64,000 nucleotides of DNA, taken from contig NZ_CP031223.1 in assembly GCF_008973485.1 (NCBI RefSeq), positions 2,356,001 through 2,420,000 of the forward strand. Direction: 5' to 3'. The stretch comes from Psychrobacillus glaciei (GTDB lineage: Bacteria; Bacillota; Bacilli; Bacillales_A; Planococcaceae). Positions 37,688 to 45,488 of the stretch are shown in pieces (within the stretch, counting starts at the first letter, position 1; each line of letters begins with the position of its first letter). Position numbers and translations under genes: made by a program. A model generated the notes under the pieces. That model was not told the origin of the DNA. It ran no database searches and was given only the letters and a program-made list of their open reading frames with translations.

Positions 37688-38452
37688 TTAGGAGAAGGAA
37701 GAAACCATCCGTTCCCACAATGGCTTAATCTTTTCAGGTTGTGCTACTACGGAGAAAACCCATTTCGTTTGTCTTGATAACAATTCACATATGAACTTCA
37801 CTGCCTGCTTGTGCTCTTGAGGTTTTATATACTCATAGATTTGCTTAAATTCAAGTACAATTTCTTCATGAAGAGAAGTTTCAATTGTTTTCAATCCCAA
37901 TTGTGCCCTGTTCGGATTATACCTATGTAGTAAAACTCTCGATAGATGTGTCATGACTTGGTGAAGCATACTGACTGACCATATATCATTACCTCGTGAA
38001 GATGATTTTATATATTAAAAAAGGAACCAAGCGACATCATCGGCTGCATCCTGAAACTCTTGGTCAGATAATTCCAGATTCTGGGTCTGCTTGTATTTCT
38101 CCATTTTATAGTTTGGATCGTAAAGAACTTTCAAAAAATCTTTTTCGATATATGTATGTTCTGTCACCGTAAACAGATCCACATGTACTAAATTCTCATA
38201 GACCGCAAGAATCTGTGGGGCAACTATGAAGATACTATCATGAAATAATAATTTATTATAAGACTCTAAATGGTAGAGCCTACTTTGAAGGAATTCTTCT
38301 TCATCTTCTTCGTTCACTAAACAATACAGATCAATATCGGAATGCTCGTCTTGTTCGCCTCGCCCCATTGACCCTTTTAAAAAAATTGCCTGAGACCTTA
38401 TGTCCTTCTTTAAACTACTTACAATTGCCTCTAATGCTTCCTCTAAAACCAT
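37688..38452 (-). pseudogene. Nucleotidyltransferase gene split by an in-frame TAA
   Basis: The first part (38452-38015) is a nucleotidyltransferase: FLKGSMGRGEQDEHSDIDLY has the GS...DxD metal site. It stops at TAA 38015-38017 after DDVAWFLF. The same frame continues without a break to 37688 (GNDIWSVSMLHQVMTHLSRV, RYNPNRAQLG), which is the helical C-terminal domain usual in these proteins. One base change would restore a ~254-residue enzyme. Either it is a recent nonsense mutant or the stop is read through. Confidence 0.82.
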
Positions 38453-38666
38453 TATGACTCACCTCTTTAAAAAGTAATTAATATCTGAAGTATACAGAAT
38501 TATTTCGAAGTTGTGTCTTACAAAGGGACAATTTTATATCATTTTCACTGTAATTATGATCATTGATATATTCAACTATTGTAATCTAGGACCATTACGA
38601 GACATATTTTACTTTCAAGCTTGCATAAAATAGTAGATAGGTTCCAATTACGAAAGGAGATTTACT

Positions 38667-39269
38667 TTGGCAGATAAAATGAAACAACATTTTTATCAAC
38701 GCTGGTGGTTTATTTTAATAGTTTTAATTTTAGGGATTGGAATTTTTGAAAATATAGTTAATCGTCTTGAGAAGGTAGAAACAGATAGAGTCGAAGTCAC
38801 TGACTCATCATTTTACAAGAAAATGGAAAGAGAAGAACTGAAAGAAAAAATGTCACAAAAAAATAAGACGCCAGAAGTAGTTGCAGCAGAAATAATCATG
38901 AAGAATTTTGGAACGACATACGTAGAGAAAGAAAAGGCTGTCCTTTCGTCTAGATTTGAAAGTGGTGTAGTTGAAGCTATTGCATTGGAGGAAAAAGTTA
39001 AATCTGCAAAATCCTCGAAACGTTCTTTTCTGTACAATACAGTAGAATTTATGAAGGCAATGAAATCACAAGAAGAGGTTACTCAAGCTACATTAATCGT
39101 CCAAGCCCCACTTACAGATCGTTATGGGAACGTGGGAAATGAAGATGTTATGATAGTACTAATGAGTAGAGAAACTTTAAATAAAATAAACTTTAACAAC
39201 TTTAAAGCAGAAAATCTCTCAGCTATTGCTGATAGTTACTGGGAGCATCCTGCTTTATCTGCTAAATAA
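38667..39269 (+). CDS. Membrane-anchored protein of unknown function, 200 aa
   Basis: A short basic N-terminus (MADKMKQHFYQR) precedes one membrane helix (WWFILIVLILGIGIFENIV); the rest is a hydrophilic, lysine- and glutamate-rich domain outside the membrane with no recognised motif. Start is TTG 38667 with AAAGGAG 8 bases upstream. Monocistronic. I do not recognise the family. Confidence 0.75.
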   Translation: MADKMKQHFYQRWWFILIVLILGIGIFENIVNRLEKVETDRVEVTDSSFYKKMEREELKEKMSQKNKTPEVVAAEIIMKNFGTTYVEKEKAVLSSRFESGVVEAIALEEKVKSAKSSKRSFLYNTVEFMKAMKSQEEVTQATLIVQAPLTDRYGNVGNEDVMIVLMSRETLNKINFNNFKAENLSAIADSYWEHPALSAK

Positions 39270-39361
39270 AGAAAGGTTTCTTTTAGTAATAATGGTCCTT
39301 TTAATTGGGTCCAAGTGCGGAACTATTCTCAACACGATTATGAATTATTTTAAGCTGTGTC

Positions 39362-39856
39362 TTACACAGGATCATTATTTTTTAAATTCTTTTTCATTAA
39401 TATAAAGACTAATGGATGTCCATAAAAATCGCCTTTATTCTCTTTTATTACCTTGAATCCTTCTCTTTCATAAAAAGCGATATTTGGATTTCCTTTATAA
39501 ACTGTTAAAGATAAGCTAAGCGGTTCTTTGAAATTTGAAAGTCCAGTTAATAAGAGCTGTTTTCCAGCTCCTTTTCCTTGGTGATTTGGATGAACATATA
39601 AGGACTCTAAAAATACGTCTTTACTCGATAAATCGCCAGAGAAAAAAGCATATCCCATAATTTCTTTCTTACTTTCAGCAACCAACATAATAGAGGACTT
39701 AAATCTATTATCCATCGTTCCCATAGAATAAGCGTCTTTTAGAACTTTCTCTTGTATATCTTTCGGAATAAACTTACTATATGTATCCTTCCAAGTGTGT
39801 GCTGCAATAGCTCTGATGCTTTCTATGTCTGACAATTGCATTTCTCTTATTATCAT
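39362..39856 (-). CDS. GNAT-family N-acetyltransferase
   Basis: FLESLYVHPNHQGKGAGKQLL is motif A (Q-G-K-G-A-G), and NIAFYEREGFKVI the C-terminal motif. 164 aa. The N-terminal IREMQLSDIESIRAIAAHTW is typical. Substrate unknown. Confidence 0.9.
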   Translation of the reverse strand: MIIREMQLSDIESIRAIAAHTWKDTYSKFIPKDIQEKVLKDAYSMGTMDNRFKSSIMLVAESKKEIMGYAFFSGDLSSKDVFLESLYVHPNHQGKGAGKQLLLTGLSNFKEPLSLSLTVYKGNPNIAFYEREGFKVIKENKGDFYGHPLVFILMKKNLKNNDPV

Positions 39857-40108
39857 GTCTTTATCCCCTTTATCGAACAGCTAGTCTTTTTATTTTATCA
39901 CATCAATAAATATTATAGAATTCAGATTATTAGGACATAACACAAAATCCTATCTTTCTCCTTGGAGAGACATTCTTTTTGTAAAAATAAAGGCTTTATT
40001 AAAGGTAAAGGTTGATCTTGCGTAAAATGGTATTATGACAACTACCCTGCATATATACAAAAAAATGGATATTTATGTTAAAATATAAAGAGTTTGTGAA
40101 AGAATGTA

Positions 40109-40140
40109 CTTAAACTAACGGCACAGTTTAGTTCAATAAG
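40109..40140. repeat. Array palindrome, copy R1 (intact)
   Basis: A 32-bp unit with arms CTTAAACTAAC and GTTTAGTTCAATAAG around GGCACA. It lies 34 bp before the uridine kinase gene. The right arm has about three extra bases relative to the left arm. Confidence 0.85.
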
Positions 40141-40174
40141 GACTGAGAAGAACTTAGCAGTAAAGGAGACCATA

Positions 40175-40729
40175 ATGAGAAAAATAGACCGTGGTATTGT
40201 TATTGGAATATCAGGTGGTTCAGGTAGTGGAAAAACCACTTATTGCAGTAATTTGGCGAAGAATTTAGATGCATTAAAAGTTAAAACCTTATCTACTGAT
40301 GATTACTTTAAAGAAGTAAAACCGAAAGTAAATGCTCCATACAATGGAAGACAATATGATGATTACGACCATCCTACTTCTGTGGATATTGACAAGCTAC
40401 ATAGAGATATAAATCATTTAATATCATCTAAAACGTTTGATGTTGTTATTGTTGAAGGCTTAATGGTCTTGTTTTTTGAAGAAATTCGAGAGAAACTTGA
40501 TTTGAAGATATTTGTTGATTGCCCTTCAGATGAGAGATTAGTCAGGAGATTAAAACGAGATATTAACGAAGAAAGCTTTGATGAAATTTCTTCGGAATAT
40601 CTCGATGTAGTAAGACATCGTTATAATGAGTTTGTTGAACCTACAAAATGGTACGCGGATATAATCATAAACGGTTCCAATACTAGTAAAAACTCAATAG
40701 ATGTTGTACGGAAATGGTTAATAAATTAA
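40175..40729 (+). CDS. Uridine kinase-family P-loop kinase
   Basis: GISGGSGSGKTTYCSNLA is the P-loop, LSTDDYFKEV the family motif with the catalytic aspartate, and VEGLMVLFFEEIREKLDLKIFVD the Walker B region. At 184 aa it is slightly shorter than Udk (about 210), so it is a divergent member; the phosphate acceptor may be a nucleoside or another small molecule. AAAGGAG precedes the ATG. It is bracketed by array palindromes (R1 upstream, an arm 6 bp after the stop). Confidence 0.85.
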   Translation: MRKIDRGIVIGISGGSGSGKTTYCSNLAKNLDALKVKTLSTDDYFKEVKPKVNAPYNGRQYDDYDHPTSVDIDKLHRDINHLISSKTFDVVIVEGLMVLFFEEIREKLDLKIFVDCPSDERLVRRLKRDINEESFDEISSEYLDVVRHRYNEFVEPTKWYADIIINGSNTSKNSIDVVRKWLIN

Positions 40730-40735
40730 CATTTT

Positions 40736-40953
40736 CTTATTGAGCTACTATGAAAATTAATTTCTTCAAGAAAAGAAAAATGACAATACTTAAGAAGAAC
40801 CCTGCTTAATCGTAAAAAAAGAGGAGAGCGGATATTAATAAGTCTATTGATTTCGGTGGACTACTAGTATTGACTCCTCTAACCATTTTCATTCTCTATG
40901 GTGAAGCGCTGGTTTTTGCGCTTCATGGATGGCTAACGGGTGCTCTAGTAAAA
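40736..40953 (+). repeat. ~215-bp dispersed repeat, copy A
   Basis: Begins with the palindrome arm CTTATTGAGCTAC and ends GGCTAACGGGTGCTCTAG. About 90% identical to copies at 52320-52533 and 53697-53914 (both minus). On the plus strand it encodes a 19-residue lysine-rich peptide (MKINFFKKRKMTILKKNPA) followed by a stop, then an AGAGGAG site and an open frame without ATG, rich in hydrophobic residues (LTPLTIFILYGEALVFALHG), which ends at 40973 just before a terminator. It may be a real small membrane protein gene in this copy. Confidence 0.75.
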
Positions 40954-40972
40954 AAGCACATCAAAATAGAAT

Positions 40973-41006
40973 GAGCTTGGAGATACATTTCCAAGCTCAT
41001 TTTTTA
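40973..41006 (+). terminator. Terminator after repeat copy A
   Basis: GAGCTTGGA (40973-40981) pairs with TCCAAGCTC (40990-40998), followed by ATTTTTT. Confidence 0.85.
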
Positions 41007-41017
41007 AGTCCATTATT

Positions 41018-41056
41018 AAATCAACTTTTACCTTTAACATAGCCTAAATAAAAAAG
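41018..41056. repeat. Direct repeat flanking the array, left copy
   Basis: AAATCAAC, CTTTAACATAGCC and AATAAAAAA recur in the same order and orientation at 57814-57852 with only a few differences. Confidence 0.65.
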
Positions 41057-41107
41057 AGCTACACTGTGAACTGACCTAGCGATATGAGACACATATAAAA
41101 CACCTTT

Positions 41108-41944
41108 TTAGGCTGCCGCAATGCCAAATTCTTTTGGCGTAAGGTAGCCTAATTTTTCTTGGATACGTTCTTCATTGTAATGACGAATATACTCGTCAAT
41201 TCTTTGCACAACACTGACATTACTTAATGAATTAAACTTGGCTAGGCTAAACTCTTCTGTTTTTAAACTAGAATGAAAGGACTCAATTACTGCATTATCC
41301 CAACAGTTTCCACGTCTGGACATACTGCTAACTAAATGGTTTTCCTTCAAGGCATTTTGATAAGCATACGATGTATAGACACTTCCTTGATCAGAATGAA
41401 CAATAACTCCTTGGGGATTTCCGCGAGCTATTAACGCTTCACGCAACGTATCCATGACTAACGGAGTCTGTTGATGATTATAAAGCTTATAAGTGACAAT
41501 TTCATTGTTATATAGATCCATGATCGTCGAAAGATATAATGTGACGCTACCATATTGAATATACGTAATATCCGTTACCCATTTTTCGTTCGGTTTACTA
41601 GCTATAAAGTTACGATTTAATACATTTGGAGCAATTACTACTGACTCACCTTGAGATTTCCATTTTCTTTTTTGTTTTACTTTGCATTGAAGATGAAACT
41701 TTTGCATGGTTTTCTGAACGGTATTGCGGTCTAATTTGATTCCATAATCTCTTTTTAATAACGCCTTTATTTTACGATGACCATTACGGTATTTCGTTGT
41801 CTTACATAGCTCGATGATTGCTTCTTCTGCTAAGGTTAAAAACTTCTCAACACCTTCAGCTAACCAACGATAAAAGCTGGAACGTGGTACTTCTAAGGCT
41901 GATAAAATGGCACTTACTGTATAGTTTTTCCGAAACTTTTCCAC
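41108..41944 (-). CDS. IS3-family transposase OrfB
   Basis: An rve-type DDE integrase: WVTDITYIQYGSVTLYL holds the first Asp, VIVHSDQGSVYTSYAYQ the second, and SMSRRGNCWDNAVIESFHS the glutamate. The N-terminal HTH_21 domain has RNGHRKIKALLKRDYGI. It is normally made as an OrfAB fusion by -1 frameshifting at AAAAAAG (about 41992-41998), after which the frame reads straight into OrfB. Confidence 0.95.
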   Translation of the reverse strand: MEKFRKNYTVSAILSALEVPRSSFYRWLAEGVEKFLTLAEEAIIELCKTTKYRNGHRKIKALLKRDYGIKLDRNTVQKTMQKFHLQCKVKQKRKWKSQGESVVIAPNVLNRNFIASKPNEKWVTDITYIQYGSVTLYLSTIMDLYNNEIVTYKLYNHQQTPLVMDTLREALIARGNPQGVIVHSDQGSVYTSYAYQNALKENHLVSSMSRRGNCWDNAVIESFHSSLKTEEFSLAKFNSLSNVSVVQRIDEYIRHYNEERIQEKLGYLTPKEFGIAAA

Positions 41945-41955
41945 GATTTGAAGAA

Positions 41956-42273
41956 CTATGTGTTTTTCAACTCCTTTATCATTTCCAAATACTTTTTTAG
42001 AATCTCATTCTCCATTTTTAAATGGTTCATCTGCGTATCTTTCTTCTCCTCTTCACTCTTAAAATCAGGTCCATGCCCGAACGTATATTGTTTCCCAATC
42101 GGTTGGTCAAAACGATGAATTTCATTCGCTCTATACCATCTCATCCATGTCTCAACTTGAGATTTATTCTTAATTCCGTATTTCTCCATAATTTCTTTCG
42201 TTGTTAGCTTACCACTCATTTTTTCTTTGACGACTGCCCATTTAATCTCACTTGTATACACGTTTTTGCCCAT
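41956..42273 (-). CDS. IS3-family transposase OrfA
   Basis: A 105-residue helix-turn-helix protein (LTTKEIMEKYGIKNKSQVETW) with a leucine-zipper C-terminus (MENEILKKYLEMIKEL). The slippery A6G run lies in ILKKYL, so ribosomes can shift into orfB. Confidence 0.93.
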   Translation of the reverse strand: MGKNVYTSEIKWAVVKEKMSGKLTTKEIMEKYGIKNKSQVETWMRWYRANEIHRFDQPIGKQYTFGHGPDFKSEEEKKDTQMNHLKMENEILKKYLEMIKELKNT

Positions 42274-42413
42274 GCAAAAACACCTCCGATTTAAGTACTT
42301 GTTTTAAGTGTACCATTACCGAAGGTGTTTTATATTGTCTCACTATTTTAGGTTAGTCCACTGGGAGGGCACTGTGTGGACTACCCTTTTTGAGACAGGA
42401 ATAAAAACCCCTA

Positions 42414-43254
42414 TTATGCAGCCAATTGACGGTATTGAATCGACGATTGGCTGTTTAATTTCGTTTGAATACGGATATTGTTATAATAAGTAATGTATTC
42501 TTCGACGATTTGTATCACACATGCATTCGTTGTGCGATAGATATCGTCTAGATAGAACGTTTCAGACTTTAGCGTGGAATGCAACGTTTCGATTGGGGAA
42601 TTATCAGCTGGCATGCCATTGCGGGACATGCTCATTGGTAATTCTTTTTTCTTTGACTGCTTTTTGATAAGCATAGGAAGTATAAACGGAACCTTGGTCA
42701 CTATGCAGAATACATCCTTCTGGTAGATTAGGCAATTGATTGAGTGTGTCCAATACAAAATTGGTGTCTTGTTTGAAACCGATAGTTTGTGCCACAATCT
42801 CGCCATTGAAGACATTGAGAATACTAGAAAGATATATCATCGATTGGCCAAAAGGCAAGTACGTAATATCTGTAACTAATTTCTCTAAGGGACTAGAAGC
42901 TAAAAAATCCCGTTCCAATAAATTCGGTACGACATATGCCGGCTTTCCCGTACGCTTCCGTTTTTTCACCTTTACTCCACATTGCCAACCATATTTTTGC
43001 ATAGCACGCTGCACAGTTTTCACACAAACTCCTCTGTATAGAGCAGAAATCTTTCGATAACCATATCGGAACTTATATTGTTTGCACATGTCGCCAATCT
43101 GTTGATCTCGAATCTCCTTTTGTGTGTTTTGATCGGCATTCTTTCTCCAACGATAGTAAGATGAGCGACCTACACCAAGGTGACGACAAATCTCTCCAAC
43201 TGGCATAACGTTCTTTAATTCTTCAACTAATTGGATCACTACTTTTGGCACCAC
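42414..43254 (-). pseudogene. IS3 OrfB with frameshift
   Basis: Reads as a good OrfB from 43254 (SSYYRWRKNADQ, VTDITYLPFGQSMIYLS, ILHSDQGSVYTSYAYQ), then shifts frame at the A-rich run near 42640. The glutamate-containing end (MSMSRNGMPADNSPIETLHS) continues in another frame to 42414. Inactive as it stands. Confidence 0.9.
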
Positions 43255-43556
43255 TTCCTTTCCAATTCCTCGTACTTTTTTAATACTTCATTCTGCTTTT
43301 TCAAATATCGATTCTCTGCCTGCATTTTGGCAGTCTCACTGCCATATTCCGGTCCTTTACCGAAGGTATATTGTTTACCGACTGGTTGATGGAGACGGTG
43401 GATTTCTCCATTTCAATAACAATGCATCCATCTCTTTAATTGCGTTTTGTTCCGAATACTCAATTTTTCCATTACTTCCTTTACTGGTACTTTAGCCAGT
43501 CGCATTTCTATTGCCTTCATTTTCACTTCGACTGGATAACTGACTCTTGTCCCCAT
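43239..43556 (-). pseudogene. IS3 OrfA with in-frame stop
   Basis: Opens MGTRVSYPVEVKMKAIEMRL, with IRNKTQLKRW, then an in-frame TGA (about 43405) where active copies have an ordinary codon, and continues NGEIHRLHQPVGKQYTFGKG to a stop at 43239. Confidence 0.85.
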
Positions 43557-43862
43557 AGAAAAAACACCTCCGTATTGAATTTAGGTGTTGTATACCCGTT
43601 TTTCAACGAAAGGTGCTTTTATTTGTCTCATTTATTTAGGTCAGTGCCGTTGAATGAATTAGCTCTCTTTTCCGTATATTGGTATATAAATTAATGATTC
43701 AGCTGTTGTTTTGGGATAGAGATTGATTAAAACACTGCTGCAAATGCTGATTCTAATAGAAAATCATAGCCCCTATTTTGAACAAAGATTGATCAAAAAG
43801 GGGCTATTTTCCATACCTGTATAGGGCTTTTTGTAATAAAGGTTGATTATTTCGGAAAGCGA

Positions 43863-43894
43863 ATATTCAACTAAAGCACCCGTTAGCTTAATAG
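43863..43894. repeat. Array palindrome, copy R2
   Basis: ATATTCAACTAA and TTAGCTTAATAG around AGCACCCG; 48 bp after the stop of the DUF6241 gene. Confidence 0.8.
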
Positions 43895-43941
43895 GTTCAA
43901 CAAAATAGCGGTAATCCTTCTTGAAGTGACCTCAAAACTAG

Positions 43942-45018
43942 TTAATTTATATGGATGTACGTATCTATTTCCTGAACCTTTTTCCCGTCTAATTGGTACG
44001 CGAACCCGAATGTTTCGCCCTTTCCGTCGTGATTTATTACAATGTCGATATCGTGAAGTAGTTCGGTGAAATATTTAAAAGATTTTTTCATTTCTTCATA
44101 GTTTTCTGCCGTTCTAATCCCTTGCTGATCGTTTACTGATATAACATAATCTAGATGGCTTATCCAAGTTTGAAGCATCATCAAATTTGCAAAGTCTTTT
44201 TGAAGGTCTTCACCTTGAACCCGAAAATATTTCATTTCCGTAATGAAACGCCTTGCCCTCGGGTAATATTCTTTCACATCAGTTGTTTTGGTAATATCTT
44301 CAGCGTGATAGGCAATCCAAGCTTCCAACGTTGGTTCTATTCCATAACTGTTGAAGCCTTCAGGCGTTGAAACGTCCTTCCAGGTCTTCGGGTCGCTGAA
44401 TTCGGATTCTGTTTCATTATGTTTTTCTGTCGAACCAAAGACTTCATCTACCTGCTTAGCGAAAACTTGGAATATATAGTGTACCTCTTGTTCTTCTGTA
44501 GCGATACCTGTCGCTACACCACCAGTTTTGGACCCTTGAATACGCATCAAAACATTATGATCATTGTCAACTGTTGAAAAATCACCCTTTTTCCAACGTT
44601 TTAATATATCTAAATATGTTTCATAATGTTCATATTTGTCTTTATTTTCTTCTACCATCTGTATCAAAATGTCGATTCTTTCTGGTGTTATTATAATTGA
44701 ACCTTCTTTTTCACCAGCAATAATCTTTTGGTGCGCCATTTGTTGAATCACATCTTCCACTAGATTGTCAACAAATGGTTCATTTCTACTTTTCCATTCA
44801 TCAATCATCTTGGAATGAAAAGTATTTTCCCAACCAAATCTCGTATCCACTGTCGATACAAACTCTTTTTTTTCATCTTCTTTTGAACTGCTATCTACTT
44901 CATTTTCAACAACTTTAGAAGATTCTTTTTCATGGTTCTTTTCCAAAACATAATAAGTACCGCCTATACTCAACAAAGCCATTAAGACAACTAGACCTAA
45001 AACACGAATCCACTACAT
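43942..45018 (-). pseudogene. DUF6241 membrane protein with stop at codon 2
   Basis: From 44982 the frame is open for 346 residues: a hydrophobic start (MALLSIGGTYYVLEK), an acidic linker and a DUF6241-like domain (NLVEDVIQQMAHQKI, ITPERIDILIQMV), then a C-terminal all-helical region. The properly spaced ribosome site (AAAGGTGG) precedes ATG 45018, which is followed at once by TAG. Replacing that TAG restores a full signal anchor (WIRVLGLVVLMALLSIGGTYY). Without it only ATG 44982, which has no ribosome site, could start a protein lacking part of the anchor. A single nonsense change is the simplest reading. Confidence 0.75.
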
Positions 45019-45069
45019 TTCTATTACCACCTTTTTAATAAAAATAAACCATCGAAAAGAAAGTCGCCA

Positions 45070-45102
45070 TATTTAACTAAATCACTCCGTTAGTTGAAGA
45101 AG
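45070..45102. repeat. Array palindrome, copy R3
   Basis: Arms TTTAACTAA and GTTAGTTGAAGAAG around ATCACTCC; 11 bp after the stop of the DUF4190 gene. Confidence 0.8.
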
Positions 45103-45113
45103 AACTTGAAATA

Positions 45114-45383
45114 CTAACCTACATTAGTTAGAGAATAGAAAGCAATAATACTCACTACTAGAAAGAGTTGAATTATAATCCCTACAACGCTACAAATTAA
45201 ACCAGAGGTAGCCAATCCACTGCCACCTTCATTTGTTTTTACAATTTCTTTTGTCGCTTTTCTTGAAACTACAACTCCTATAACACCAAGTATCAACCCG
45301 ATGTATGGTATTAGGATTGAAAGAATACCAAGTGTTAAGGAAATTACTGATTTACTGTTGTTTCTTTGAGTTTTTTCAACCAT
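45114..45383 (-). CDS. DUF4190-type small membrane protein
   Basis: 89 residues with two membrane helices: SVISLTLGILSILIPYIGLI, a basic loop with RKATKEIVKT, and GLICSVVGIIIQLFLVVSIIAF. The gene has its own GAGGTGG site and no operon partner; it forms a unit with palindrome R3. Function unknown. Confidence 0.82.
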   Translation of the reverse strand: MVEKTQRNNSKSVISLTLGILSILIPYIGLILGVIGVVVSRKATKEIVKTNEGGSGLATSGLICSVVGIIIQLFLVVSIIAFYSLTNVG

Positions 45384-45488
45384 TTTTTATTTCCACCTCG
45401 ATTCTTTACCTGCCCAATACTTGAATAATTTCCAATATAACAAGTACTTCTACTTCTTTTCAAAAAATCCCTGCTTATTGAACTAACC

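Larger units (their letters stand above)
41067..42360 (-). mobile_element. IS3-family element (IS150 group), complete
   Basis: Ends are TGAACTGACCT (41067) and, in complement, TGGACTAACCT (42360). Inner parts of the inverted repeats share GAGACA and TATAAAACACCTT. A 3-bp target duplication CTG is present at 41064-41066 and 42361-42363. Contains orfA and orfB with an A6G slippery site between them. All parts are intact. Confidence 0.93.
42375..43648 (-). mobile_element. Second IS3-family element, decayed
   Basis: Ends TGGACTACC (42375) and GGTCAGTGCC (to 43648) resemble those of the neighbouring IS, with GAGACA and a CACCT box inside both ends. Both genes are broken. It lies 12 bp from the intact IS3 copy in the same orientation. 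Exact ends are uncertain by a few bases. Confidence 0.75.
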
